Source: UBA1422 sp041752735 (GTDB lineage Bacteria > Bacillota > Clostridia > Peptostreptococcales > Anaerovoracaceae). From it: DNA of 64,000 nt. The translations under genes and the position numbers were made by a program. A model generated the notes under the pieces. That model ran no database searches and was not told the origin of the DNA. It saw nothing but the letters and a program-made list of their open reading frames with translations. The stretch covers positions 1-64,000 of the forward strand of contig JBGSVW010000020.1 of the NCBI GenBank assembly GCA_041752735.1, given 5' to 3'. Below, in pieces: positions 42,124 through 51,119 of this stretch (the stretch's first letter is position 1; each line of letters begins with the position of its first letter).

Positions 42124-43233
42124 ATGCATATAAAAAAGATAAAAATAGAAAATTTCAGAAACTATCATGAAGAAGAAGTTCAATTTCATGAGAAGGTCAA
42201 CTTGATTGTTGGAGATAACGCCCAGGGAAAAACCAATTTATTGGAAAGTATTTACGTTTCATCCCTGGGACGTTCTTTTAGAACCACAAAAGAGAAGGAA
42301 ATGATTCGTTTTAATCAACCTTTTACAAGAATTTTGGCCACATATATTACAGAAGATCAAGAAAAAAAAGTAGATATTGGATTTAGCAAAGAAGGAAAAA
42401 AAGAAATCAAAGTAAACAACATTAAAGTGGAAAAAATGACAGAAATGTTAAACCACTTTTATGTTGTTGTTTTTTCGCCGGACGATTTAAAAATTATAAA
42501 AGAAGAGCCAGAAAAAAGAAGAAATTTCATTGATAGAGAACTCTGTAAAATGAGAATATCCTATTTAAATAATTTAGTACAATACAAAAAAGTTTTAATG
42601 CAACGCAATGCTCTTTTAAAAAGCGATAAAAAAGACAGACAATCCATGCAGGTTTGGGATGATGCACTTTCACAATATGGTGCTAAAGTTATACTGCAAA
42701 GAAAAACCTTTGTAGAAGAAATTAATATTATAAGCAAGGAAATACATCAAAAAATTACCCAAGGTAAAGAAATTTTGGAAATAAAATATCAACCCAGCAT
42801 AAAACCGGAAGACGTGGATGAAGGAAATGTAGAAAAACTAGTACAAAAGATGCAGCAAAAACTAGCGGATTCTTATAACAGTGATATTTATGCAGGAAAT
42901 ACCGGAATAGGTCCACATAAAGACGATTTATTAATACTCATAAACGGTATCGCTGCCAGACAATATGGATCCCAAGGACAACAGCGAACTGCAGCCCTTT
43001 CCATGAAATTGGCGGAGATAAATTTAATAGAAAAAGAGAAGGGTGAAAAGCCTATTTTACTCTTAGATGATGTATTAAGTGAACTGGACGGAGATCGCCA
43101 AAAATACCTAATAGAAGCACTGTCAGAATCCCAACTTTTTATAACCGCAGCAGAGCTGAATCCTCAATTGGAAGAGGCACTTCCAGAAGGGAATTCATAT
43201 ATAGTAAACGACGGAAAAATCAACAGGAAATAA
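42124..43233 (+). CDS. recF: DNA repair protein RecF
   Basis: RecF binds gapped DNA and helps load RecA. The 369-residue SMC-like ATPase has N-terminal KIENFRNY and Walker A GDNAQGKTNLLESIY. It also has PEKRRNFIDREL, signature SQGQQRTAALSMKLAE and Walker B PILLLDDVLSELD. It begins only 4 bases after the dnaN stop with no visible ribosome binding site, so it probably depends on re-initiation. The usual small S4-domain gene between dnaN and recF is absent. Base composition is as AT-rich as dnaN. A terminator follows. Confidence 0.95.
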   Translation: MHIKKIKIENFRNYHEEEVQFHEKVNLIVGDNAQGKTNLLESIYVSSLGRSFRTTKEKEMIRFNQPFTRILATYITEDQEKKVDIGFSKEGKKEIKVNNIKVEKMTEMLNHFYVVVFSPDDLKIIKEEPEKRRNFIDRELCKMRISYLNNLVQYKKVLMQRNALLKSDKKDRQSMQVWDDALSQYGAKVILQRKTFVEEINIISKEIHQKITQGKEILEIKYQPSIKPEDVDEGNVEKLVQKMQQKLADSYNSDIYAGNTGIGPHKDDLLILINGIAARQYGSQGQQRTAALSMKLAEINLIEKEKGEKPILLLDDVLSELDGDRQKYLIEALSESQLFITAAELNPQLEEALPEGNSYIVNDGKINRK

Positions 43234-43338
43234 ATGGAAAAAACCATAGTAGGTATTCAAAAAAAACCAACCACTTAAAAGGGGCAAAACGCCCCAAAGA
43301 GCACAGTAAAAATAAAAATATTAAAATTAGACCAAAAC

Positions 43339-43370
43339 AACCAGTATCACATTGTGTAACTGGTTTTTTT
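43339..43370 (+). terminator. Terminator after recF
   Basis: AACCAGT (43339-43345) pairs with ACTGGTT (43359-43365), followed by five more T. The remainder of the 183-base recF-gyrB gap holds a GGGGC/GCCCC hairpin near 43280 and the gyrB promoter. Confidence 0.8.
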
Positions 43371-43380
43371 GTATTATAAT
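43352..43380 (+). promoter_or_regulatory. gyrB-gyrA promoter
   Basis: TTGTGT (43352-43357) and TATAAT (43375-43380) are 17 bases apart. The -35 lies in the loop of the recF terminator. Confidence 0.65.
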
Positions 43381-43416
43381 GTACTAGTATTTTATAACGA
43401 AGAGGTGAGTGATTTA

Positions 43417-45363
43417 ATGGCAGCAGATACAAAGCAACAGAAGTACGATGCGGAGCAAATACAAGTCTTAGAAGGCCTTGAACCAGTGCGAAAAAGACCG
43501 GGTATGTATATCGGTAGCACGGGCGAAAAAGGTCTTCATCATTTGGTATACGAAATCGTAGATAACAGCATCGACGAAGCCCTCGCAGGCTTCTGCAAAA
43601 ACGTCCTGGTAACCATTCAGGAGGACAACTCCATTATGGTCGAAGACGATGGTCGTGGGATGCCCGTAGACCTTCACCCCAAACTTAAAATTCCTGCAGT
43701 GGAAGTCATCCATACCGTACTACATGCCGGCGGAAAATTTGGTGGCGGCGGATACAAAGTATCCGGTGGACTTCATGGTGTCGGCGCATCGGTTGTCAAC
43801 GCACTTTCCACAATGATGATTGTAGAAATCAAGCGAAACGGCAAAGTGTATATGCAGAAATATTCCAAGGGAAAGACCATCACCAAATTGGAAGAAATCG
43901 GCACGTCCAAACACACCGGTTCCAAAACCACTTTCTGGCCGGATCCTGATATTTTTGAAGAAATGGAATTTGATTTCCTGACTTTGGAATATCGACTTCG
44001 TGAAATGGCATTTTTAAACAAAGGCATCCGTATCGTCCTGACTGACCAACGAAAGAACCTGGAGAGGAAGGAAGAATTCCACTATGAAGGCGGAATCAAA
44101 GAATACGTAAAATACCAAAACCAAAGCAAAGAACCCATCCATCCGGATATCGTTTACTTTGAAGCCAAAGGAAAAGACCGGACCGGTGTGGGCGACATGG
44201 AAGTAGAAGTGGCCTTGCAGTATACCGACCGGTACACGGAAGTCATCCTTTCTTATGCAAATAACATCAATACCACCGATGGTGGTTTCCATATGGTTGG
44301 ATTCAAAACCGCATTGACGCGGGCATTCAACGATTATGCCCGGAAGAATAAATTCCTCAAAGACAACGACGAAGCGCTGACCGGAGAAGACGTCCGGGAA
44401 GGTCTGACCGCAGTCATTTCCGTGAAGCTGAGCAACCCGCAGTTTGAAGGCCAAACAAAAGCCAAACTGGGCAACAGCGAAATGAGAGGTTTTGTTGAAA
44501 CCGCGACAAACGACAACTTAACCGCATTTCTGCAGGAAAACCCCAACCAGGCCAAGAGCATGATAGCAAAATGTCTCCAGGCTGCAAGGGCAAGAGAAGC
44601 TGCACGAAAAGCCAGAGAAATCACACGTAAGAACAGTCTTTTGGACGGACTTTCTCTGCCTGGAAAACTGGCGGACTGTTCCGAAAAAGATCCAGCGCTA
44701 TCAGAAATCTTCCTGGTAGAAGGAGATTCCGCGGGAGGCAGTGCAAAGCAAGGCAGAGACCGTGCAAGACAAGCCGTTCTTCCACTTAGGGGCAAAATCC
44801 TCAATGTGGAAAAAGCCAGATTGGACCGAATCCTTAATTCCGAAGAAATCAAAAACATGATTACAGCCTTTGGCTGCAATATTGCTCAGGATTTTGACAT
44901 CAATAAGCTTAGATACCACAAAATCATCATCATGACCGATGCCGACGTGGATGGCGCTCATATCAGAACCCTGCTCTTGACGTTCTTCTATCGCTATATG
45001 TCCCCGCTGATTGAAGGCGGATTCGTGTATGCTGCGCAACCCCCCCTGTTCCAAACAAAAAAAGGCAAAGAGGTGCATTACACCTACTCCGAGAGGGAGC
45101 AGGAAAAACTTATGGCGGAGCTGAGCGCAGACGGAAGCAGTAGCAAAGTGGACATCCAGCGGTACAAAGGCCTTGGAGAAATGGACTTCCAGCAGCTCTG
45201 GGAAACCACCATGGACTATAAACATCGCACACTAATCCAGATTACCCTGGAGGATGTGGCCGCGGCCGACGACATTTTCACCACCCTCATGGGTGACAAA
45301 GTACCGCCCCGAAAGAAATTCATTGAAGACAACGCAAAATACGTTCAGAACTTAGACGTGTAG
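43417..45363 (+). CDS. gyrB: DNA gyrase subunit B
   Basis: GyrB supplies the ATPase and TOPRIM domains of gyrase. The 648-residue protein has GHKL motifs (EIVDNSIDEALAG, DDGRGMPVD, GLHGVGASVVNALS), the transducer region, and the TOPRIM motif EGDSAGGSAKQGRDR with MTDADVDGAHIRTL. The end QRYKGLGEMDFQQLWETTM is typical. ATG at 43417 is preferred to upstream starts because GAGGTGAG precedes it. gyrA follows after 16 bases. The stop is TAG, followed in frame by a sense stretch. Confidence 0.97.
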   Translation: MAADTKQQKYDAEQIQVLEGLEPVRKRPGMYIGSTGEKGLHHLVYEIVDNSIDEALAGFCKNVLVTIQEDNSIMVEDDGRGMPVDLHPKLKIPAVEVIHTVLHAGGKFGGGGYKVSGGLHGVGASVVNALSTMMIVEIKRNGKVYMQKYSKGKTITKLEEIGTSKHTGSKTTFWPDPDIFEEMEFDFLTLEYRLREMAFLNKGIRIVLTDQRKNLERKEEFHYEGGIKEYVKYQNQSKEPIHPDIVYFEAKGKDRTGVGDMEVEVALQYTDRYTEVILSYANNINTTDGGFHMVGFKTALTRAFNDYARKNKFLKDNDEALTGEDVREGLTAVISVKLSNPQFEGQTKAKLGNSEMRGFVETATNDNLTAFLQENPNQAKSMIAKCLQAARAREAARKAREITRKNSLLDGLSLPGKLADCSEKDPALSEIFLVEGDSAGGSAKQGRDRARQAVLPLRGKILNVEKARLDRILNSEEIKNMITAFGCNIAQDFDINKLRYHKIIIMTDADVDGAHIRTLLLTFFYRYMSPLIEGGFVYAAQPPLFQTKKGKEVHYTYSEREQEKLMAELSADGSSSKVDIQRYKGLGEMDFQQLWETTMDYKHRTLIQITLEDVAAADDIFTTLMGDKVPPRKKFIEDNAKYVQNLDV

Positions 45364-45379
45364 AGAGGAGGGATTTCAT

Positions 45380-47974
45380 ATGGCAGAGATTACATTATTG
45401 GAAGATCACAAACTAATACAACATGAAATTCATACCGAAATGAAGAAATCCTACATCGACTATGCTATGAGCGTTATTGTAGGCCGGGCACTCCCCGATG
45501 TACGAGATGGTCTAAAGCCGGTACACCGAAGGATTCTTTACGGTATGAGCGAACTGGGGGTCACCCCGGACAAACCCCACAAAAAATCAGCGCGTATCGT
45601 CGGTGAAGTTATGGGTAAATTCCATCCCCATGGAGACTCATCGATTTACGATGCCATGGTACGAATGGCCCAGGACTTTTCCACCCGTTATATGCTGGTG
45701 GATGGACACGGAAACTTCGGTTCCGTCGATGGAGACGGCGCTGCAGCCATGCGATATACAGAAGCCCGTATGTCTTCATTTTCCCTGCAGATGCTCCGGG
45801 ACATCGACAAAGATACTGTGGATTTCGTTCCAAACTTTGACGAAGAAGAACAGGAACCTGTCGTTCTCCCCGCCAGATACCCCAATCTTTTGGTCAACGG
45901 CTCCAACGGCATCGCTGTTGGTATGGCCACCTCCATTCCACCCCATAATCTGGGAGAAATCATCGATGCGACCATCAAGATGATTGACGACCCTGAGTGC
46001 ACCATTGATGACTTAATCAAGATTGTCAAGGCACCCGACTTTCCCACCGGTGGTATTATCATGGGGAAAGGTGGTGCCAAAGAAGCCTACCGTACCGGTC
46101 AGGGCAGAGTCGTGGTTCGTGCCAAGGTAGAAATCGAAGAAACCAACAAGGGCCGAACCCAAATCATCATCACAGAGATTCCTTTCCAAGTGAATAAGTC
46201 CAGACTCATCGAAAAAATCGCTGAACTGGTCAAAGACAAGCGAATTGAAGGAATTTCATACATCCGTGACGAATCAAACCGGAACGGCATGCGTGTTGTC
46301 ATCGAAATGAAAAAAGATGCCAATCCGCAGATTACACTGAATCGGTTGTACAAACATACCCAACTGCAGGACAGCTACAGCATGATTATGATCGCCCTGG
46401 TGGATGGTCAACCCAAGCAGCTGACTCTTTATCAAATTCTACACGAATACTTAAAACATCAGAAAAACGTGGTAACCAGAAGAACAGTCTTTGATTTGGC
46501 CAAGGCGGAAGCCCGAGCTCATATCCTGGAAGGACTTCGTATTGCCTTGGATAACATAGACGCCATCATCAAATTAATCCGTGAGAGCTATGACAACGCA
46601 AAAGGCCGACTAATGGAAGCCTTCGGGCTTTCCGAGCTACAGGCTCAGGCGATTTTGGACATGAGACTTGCAAGATTGCAAGGACTGGAACGTGCCAAGA
46701 TTGAGGCAGAATACGAAGAGCTCCAAAAACGAATTGCATATTACAAGGAATTGTTAGCAGACGAAAAGATTCTAATGGGCGTCATCAAAGAAGAAATGAT
46801 GGCAATCCGGGAACGTTATGCAGACAAACGACGAACTGTCATTGTAGGTGATGTGGAAGATCTGGAAGATGCGGATTTGATTCAAGAAGAAAAGGTGGCC
46901 ATTACGTTGACACATCTTGGATACCTGAAGAGAATTCCGTGCGATACCTATAAAGCCCAAAAACGTGGAGGTCGGGGAATAACAGGCGTGACCACACGTG
47001 AAAACGACTTTGTCAAGGATTTGGTCATGACGTCCACACATTATCATTTAATGTTCTTTACCAATCTGGGTAAAGCTCATAAGATTAAGGCATACGAAAT
47101 TCCCGAAGCGACCAGGACAGCCAAGGGTACACCGGCAGTCAATTTCTTAAACTTGCTTCAGAGGGAACGGATCAATGCAATCATACCCATTAAGGACTTT
47201 GACGAAAATCAATACTTGATTGGTGTGACCAAACACGGTATCATCAAAAAGACCGCATTATCTAATTTTGATACCAACCGAAAGGCCGGCCTGATTGCAA
47301 TCAATTTGAAAGAGGGCGATGAGCTGGTTGGCATCAAACAAACCTCCGGAACAGATAATGTCATTATCGTCACCAAAAATGGCAAATGTATTTGCTTCTC
47401 CGAAGACGACGTCAGACCAATGGGCCGAATCTCCGGCGGCGTTCGCGCCATCAAGCTGGAAGAGGATGACGAAGTTGTATCAATGCAGCTAGTTCAACCC
47501 AATGAGCAATTGCTAGTGGTAACCAAAAACGGCTACGGCAAACGTACCCCTGTCAAAGACTATAAAGTACAGGTACGTGGTGGCAAAGGACTCTTGACCT
47601 ACGACAAAGCCAAGTTCAAGAAAACCGGCGAGCTGGTTGGCGCTATGGTGGTTTCTGATGAAGATGAAATTCTGCTCATCAATTCCGATGGCATTATCAT
47701 CCGAATCAAATCCACAGAAGTCAGCAAGCTTGGACGGGCTACTCAGGGTGTCAAAATCATGAGAGTCGCGGAAGATTGTGAAATCATTTCCATCGCAAAG
47801 GTGATCAAAGAAGACGAAGAGTTGGAAGAAGCCGAGTTCGGCACCTGCGGCCCCGATGAAAAAGACAATAAGCCGGCAAAAGCCAAAGACCATCAAGAAG
47901 AAGGCGGACCCGAGCAAATCACTTTAGGAGAATTCGAAACCGATTCGGACGATGAAACCGACGATGAGGAATAA
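45380..47974 (+). CDS. gyrA: DNA gyrase subunit A
   Basis: GyrA cuts and rejoins DNA. The 864-residue protein has the quinolone-pocket region HPHGDSSIYDAMVRMAQDF, catalytic Tyr126 in AAMRYTEARMS, the coiled-coil region, and a C-terminal beta-pinwheel with the GyrA-box QKRGGRGITG, which separates gyrase from topoisomerase IV. After the pinwheel comes an acidic tail of about 55 residues (ending TDSDDETDDEE), a possible regulator of wrapping as in E. coli GyrA. GAGGAGGGATTTCAT precedes the ATG. Confidence 0.97.
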   Translation: MAEITLLEDHKLIQHEIHTEMKKSYIDYAMSVIVGRALPDVRDGLKPVHRRILYGMSELGVTPDKPHKKSARIVGEVMGKFHPHGDSSIYDAMVRMAQDFSTRYMLVDGHGNFGSVDGDGAAAMRYTEARMSSFSLQMLRDIDKDTVDFVPNFDEEEQEPVVLPARYPNLLVNGSNGIAVGMATSIPPHNLGEIIDATIKMIDDPECTIDDLIKIVKAPDFPTGGIIMGKGGAKEAYRTGQGRVVVRAKVEIEETNKGRTQIIITEIPFQVNKSRLIEKIAELVKDKRIEGISYIRDESNRNGMRVVIEMKKDANPQITLNRLYKHTQLQDSYSMIMIALVDGQPKQLTLYQILHEYLKHQKNVVTRRTVFDLAKAEARAHILEGLRIALDNIDAIIKLIRESYDNAKGRLMEAFGLSELQAQAILDMRLARLQGLERAKIEAEYEELQKRIAYYKELLADEKILMGVIKEEMMAIRERYADKRRTVIVGDVEDLEDADLIQEEKVAITLTHLGYLKRIPCDTYKAQKRGGRGITGVTTRENDFVKDLVMTSTHYHLMFFTNLGKAHKIKAYEIPEATRTAKGTPAVNFLNLLQRERINAIIPIKDFDENQYLIGVTKHGIIKKTALSNFDTNRKAGLIAINLKEGDELVGIKQTSGTDNVIIVTKNGKCICFSEDDVRPMGRISGGVRAIKLEEDDEVVSMQLVQPNEQLLVVTKNGYGKRTPVKDYKVQVRGGKGLLTYDKAKFKKTGELVGAMVVSDEDEILLINSDGIIIRIKSTEVSKLGRATQGVKIMRVAEDCEIISIAKVIKEDEELEEAEFGTCGPDEKDNKPAKAKDHQEEGGPEQITLGEFETDSDDETDDEE

Positions 47975-47985
47975 GGAGTAAAAAC

Positions 47986-48387
47986 ATGACCGATTTAATG
48001 ACCCTTAGAGTACCCGGGACCCCCGAGTATATCAAAATCACTGAGATGGCTGTTGCAGGTGTGGCGGCCTTGGCAGGGTTTGATGTAGAGGCGGTGCAAG
48101 ACATCAAAATGGCCACAGGAGAAGCATGCAAGCACATTACTTGCCATGGATTTGATTGCTGGTCTGAACATTACGAAGTATTCTGCACCCTGGAAGAAGA
48201 TAAAATGACCGTTACCATTACAGATGTCAACTCCAAACATGACTTGCCAAAAACAGCTAAGAATTGTTTGGACTGTCCTAAAGAAGGTGATCTGAGTTAT
48301 TGTCTAATTCAATCAATGGTGGATGAAGTACAGGTCAAAACTACCGGAAATCTAACCAAAAGTATCATCATGGTGAAGAATAAATGA
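47986..48387 (+). CDS. RsbW/SpoIIAB-type anti-sigma serine kinase
   Basis: This 133-residue GHKL-fold protein resembles RsbW. It opens TLRVPGTPEYIKITEMAVAGVAALAGF (the R-x-P-x...R/E-x-x-x-x-x-A pattern) and has the ATP-binding N-box region DIKMATGEACKHITCHG, where the usual E-A-x-x-N is EACKH. It then has TITDVNSKHD and LSYCLIQSMVDEVQV. The replacement of the N-box Asn may weaken kinase activity. It is 11 bases after gyrA and overlaps the sigma factor gene by four bases, the classical anti-sigma/sigma pair. No RsbV-type antagonist is present here. Confidence 0.85.
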   Translation: MTDLMTLRVPGTPEYIKITEMAVAGVAALAGFDVEAVQDIKMATGEACKHITCHGFDCWSEHYEVFCTLEEDKMTVTITDVNSKHDLPKTAKNCLDCPKEGDLSYCLIQSMVDEVQVKTTGNLTKSIIMVKNK

Positions 48388-49088
48388 CAAACAAAAGTAT
48401 TGAAGCAAGAAACAAACTGGTCGAAAGCCACTTGTATCTGGCAGATATTTTGATACGCAAGTTCCTGGGGAAGGGCATAGAATATGACGACCTTCATCAG
48501 GTAGCGGCCATGGCGCTGGTTTCGGCGGCAGATCGATTTGACGAAAGTTATGGGTATGCGTTCAGCACCTTTGCCACGCCCACTATCCTGGGAGAAATCA
48601 AAAAGTATTTCCGGGATAAAGGGTGGAGTGTCAAAATGCCCAGAAGACTCAAAGAAAACGCCTCTGCCATGCAATCGGTGAAAGAAAGCCTGACCAATCG
48701 TCTTGGCCGAACGCCTAATGTTGCTGAACTGGCAGCTGAAATGAAAATATCAGAGCAGGATGTGCTGGAAGCCATGGAAGGCAGCCTTGCCTATAGCGCA
48801 TATTCTCTTAACAAAACCTTTGATGAAGAAGGAGAAGAAGGAGAGAATAGCGTTTTTGAAAAATATACTGCCGAAAAAGACAACGGTTACGACGGACTGG
48901 ATTACCGGGAAATCATCGGTAGCGTCCTGAACAACTTAAGCAATACCAACAGGTATATCTTCAAAAAAAGGTTCATTGAGGAAAAATCCCAGGCGGAAAT
49001 CGCTGAAATGCTGGGTGTTTCCCAAATGACCATTTCCCGTGCGGAGAAAAAAATAAAAGAAAAATTTGCAGAGGAATTACGTAAATGA
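48384..49088 (+). CDS. Sigma-B/F-family RNA polymerase sigma factor
   Basis: This 234-residue protein has region 2 (GIEYDDLHQVAAMALVSAADRFD, FSTFATPTILGEIKKYFRDKGW, the core-binding and -10 recognition parts), region 3 (GRTPNVAELAAEMKISEQDVLEAM) and region 4 with a helix-turn-helix (KSQAEIAEMLGVSQMTISRAEKKI). This matches sigma B/F/G-type factors, general stress or spore factors in Firmicutes. It overlaps the RsbW-like gene and also the trpS start (ATGA), so trpS is coupled to it. Which regulon it controls is unknown. Confidence 0.9.
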   Translation: MTNKSIEARNKLVESHLYLADILIRKFLGKGIEYDDLHQVAAMALVSAADRFDESYGYAFSTFATPTILGEIKKYFRDKGWSVKMPRRLKENASAMQSVKESLTNRLGRTPNVAELAAEMKISEQDVLEAMEGSLAYSAYSLNKTFDEEGEEGENSVFEKYTAEKDNGYDGLDYREIIGSVLNNLSNTNRYIFKKRFIEEKSQAEIAEMLGVSQMTISRAEKKIKEKFAEELRK

Positions 49089-50074
49089 AAAGAGTGTTTT
49101 CCGGCGTTCAGCCAACCGGTAATATCCACATCGGCAACTACCTGGGTGCGTTGAAGCAATTCGTGGAATTGCAAGATTACAACCAGTGCGTTTATTGTAT
49201 AGTGGACCTGCATTCCATTACCATGCCTCAAGATCCAAAGCAGCTTCGGCATCACATTCTGGATGTGGCAGCTCTATATATGGCCGTTGGACTGGACCCC
49301 AAAAAGTCCATTCTTTTTGTTCAGTCAGAAGTTCCAGGACATGCGGAACTGGCCTGGATTTTGACATGCAACACCTATACCGGTGAACTTTCCCGTATGA
49401 CGCAGTTCAAAGATAAAAGCCGTGGCAACGAATCCGCACCTACAGGCTTATTTACTTACCCAGTCTTGATGGCCGCGGATATTCTCCTTTATGATACAGA
49501 CATTGTTCCCGTGGGCAACGACCAGAAACAGCATATTGAATTGTGCCGGGATGTAGCCATACGGATTAATAACAAGTACAAGGATACTTTTGTGGTACCT
49601 GATGGTCGGTTCCTCAAAGAAGGTGCCAGAGTCATGGCATTGGATGAACCCACCGCCAAAATGAGTAAGAGTGCAGAGAACGTTCACAGCCGGATTTCAT
49701 TATTGGATGATGAATCTAAAATCAAAAAATCAATCATGCGTGCCACCACGGACTCTGATGGTGAAGTGCGTTTTGACGTCGAAAACAAACCTGGTATCAG
49801 TAACCTGATGAGTATATATGCTGCTTTCTCGGGGATGTCCGTCAATGATATTCAAAACAAATACAGCGGATGCGGATATGGTGACTTCAAAAAAGACCTG
49901 GTTCAGGTGACGGTGGAATCCTTGGCACCAATCAAGACAAGGTACGACGAAATCCGACATAGCGAAGAACTGCTCCATGCCCTGGAAAATGGTCGGGAGC
50001 GTGCCAACGTCATTGCCGAAAAAACCATGGCCAGAGTCAAAGATCGATTTGGGCTTGGAGTCAATCTCAAATAG
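49085..50074 (+). CDS. trpS: Tryptophanyl-tRNA synthetase
   Basis: TrpS charges tRNA-Trp. The 329-residue class I synthetase has the HIGH-like GNIHIGNYLGAL and the KMSKS motif in AKMSKSAENVHSR. GNDQKQHIELCRD and LMSIYAAFSG are family segments. The ATG overlaps the sigma-factor stop, an unusual operon link between a housekeeping synthetase and a stress-type sigma factor. The gene ends in two consecutive TAG codons, a tandem amber stop. A terminator follows. Confidence 0.95.
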   Translation: MKRVFSGVQPTGNIHIGNYLGALKQFVELQDYNQCVYCIVDLHSITMPQDPKQLRHHILDVAALYMAVGLDPKKSILFVQSEVPGHAELAWILTCNTYTGELSRMTQFKDKSRGNESAPTGLFTYPVLMAADILLYDTDIVPVGNDQKQHIELCRDVAIRINNKYKDTFVVPDGRFLKEGARVMALDEPTAKMSKSAENVHSRISLLDDESKIKKSIMRATTDSDGEVRFDVENKPGISNLMSIYAAFSGMSVNDIQNKYSGCGYGDFKKDLVQVTVESLAPIKTRYDEIRHSEELLHALENGRERANVIAEKTMARVKDRFGLGVNLK

Positions 50075-50125
50075 TAGCCGGATCACGATTCCATTGAAAA
50101 CCAATGGACAATGAAAAGCCAACAC

Positions 50126-50153
50126 AAGCCTGCTTTCACAAGCAGGCTTTTTA
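50126..50153 (+). terminator. Terminator after trpS
   Basis: AAGCCTGCTT (50126-50135) and AAGCAGGCTT (50140-50149) form a perfect stem with a 4-base loop, followed by TTTATT. Confidence 0.9.
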
Positions 50154-50163
50154 TTGCAAAACA

Positions 50164-50232
50164 ACGAGTTTCACCCTCTAGGCATACGAGTTTCGCCATC
50201 TAACAATCCGCTGCTTCTATTTCTGATATAAT
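50164..50232 (+). promoter_or_regulatory. Direct repeats and extended -10 upstream of the small membrane protein gene
   Basis: ACGAGTTTCACC (from 50164) is nearly repeated as ACGAGTTTCGCC (from 50187), 23 bases apart. Downstream, TG-A-TATAAT (50224-50232) looks like an extended -10. The repeats may be activator or repressor sites. The rest of the 230-base gap shows only the trpS terminator. Confidence 0.4.
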
Positions 50233-50304
50233 TTACAAAATCAGAATTAGCTTTAGACCAAAGAACCAACGGTTCAAATGGAATGATTGGGGGACACAGA
50301 AACG

Positions 50305-50838
50305 GTGAGGCAAAAAGTACTTTTGGGGTTATTCATATTTTTAGGTTTTGCGGTTGTGACTACACTCTACCTAGCTGTTATGAGTGGTACTGCGGATGTT
50401 TCGGGAACCATTTCGGTAGACAGCAGACTGATTTCCTGGGCAGAAAATCCTCCCGGACCTGAAGACTCGGAAATGATTTCTGCTAACGGATATTGCATCA
50501 AGGGACCTGACACGGACAACCGGATGCTTCTTTCCACAAAAAACAAACACATGACAGATAAGGTGAAATATTCTTTTGTCGCAAAAGAGGGAATGAGACA
50601 CCTGATTGTGATTTATCTACAAATGGATCATCTGACCGGAGATGTAGGGCAGAGTACGGAACTGCACATGATGACAAATATTATCAAAAAAGGTGATTTA
50701 AAACGTGATTTCATCATTACTTTTAAGGAAAAAAACAAAGTTGACTATATCAGTATCATCGTAACCGGAGAAGACTTACAGATGCCCATAAAAGTGGAAT
50801 ATCCAATATCCGAAATTCCGGACATCATTAAACTATAA
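50305..50838 (+). CDS. Small membrane-anchored protein of unknown function
   Basis: This protein of 177 residues has one N-terminal transmembrane helix (about residues 5-24, VLLGLFIFLGFAVVTTLYL) and an extracellular part rich in beta strands (GTISVDSRLISWAENPPGP, DKVKYSFVAKEGMRHLIVIYLQMD). I recognise no family. GTG at 50305 is preferred to a TTG six codons upstream, because GGGGGA then lies about 10 bases before the start. It stands alone between trpS and the glycine riboswitch. Confidence 0.6.
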   Translation: MRQKVLLGLFIFLGFAVVTTLYLAVMSGTADVSGTISVDSRLISWAENPPGPEDSEMISANGYCIKGPDTDNRMLLSTKNKHMTDKVKYSFVAKEGMRHLIVIYLQMDHLTGDVGQSTELHMMTNIIKKGDLKRDFIITFKEKNKVDYISIIVTGEDLQMPIKVEYPISEIPDIIKL

Positions 50839-50875
50839 GGATTGAAATTTAGCGTACTTCTAATCCAGAAACGAA

Positions 50876-50904
50876 TTGACGAACATTTGGGACAGTGATA
50901 GAAT
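50876..50904 (+). promoter_or_regulatory. Promoter of the glycine riboswitch-gcv operon
   Basis: TTGACG (50876-50881) and TAGAAT (50899-50904) are 17 bases apart, about 50 bases upstream of the first aptamer. Confidence 0.75.
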
Positions 50905-50954
50905 GTCATCAACAAAGGCGATACAAAATCGTAAAAAAGAGAATAATGGGTGAT

Positions 50955-51115
50955 GAATTCGGAAGAGACTCAAAAAGAGAACCGAAGAAGCAAATTGCAC
51001 AAACGCTGATGCAATGAATCTTTCAGGTAAAAGGACCGAATTCGGACAGAACTCTGAAAAGCTGGAAACAGCACCGAAGGGGCAACGATTTGATATCGGA
51101 ATCTCTCAGGTCAAT
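50955..51115 (+). promoter_or_regulatory. Tandem glycine riboswitch
   Basis: Two gcvT-type aptamers lie in series. Aptamer 1 runs from GGAAGAGACT (50961) to CTTTCAGGT (51020-51028). Aptamer 2 follows with GGACAGAACTCTG, CACCGAAGGGGCAA and CTCTCAGGTC, ending near 51113. These are the conserved blocks of the family, joined by a very short linker. The terminator behind it precedes gcvT. Glycine should turn the operon on, as in other Firmicutes. This fills the 338-base gap before gcvT. Confidence 0.93.
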
Positions 51116-51119
51116 AAAC

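Noticed and set aside
44334..44879. Minus-strand reading frame of 181 codons within gyrB
   Set aside because: Antisense shadow of gyrB; no independent signals.
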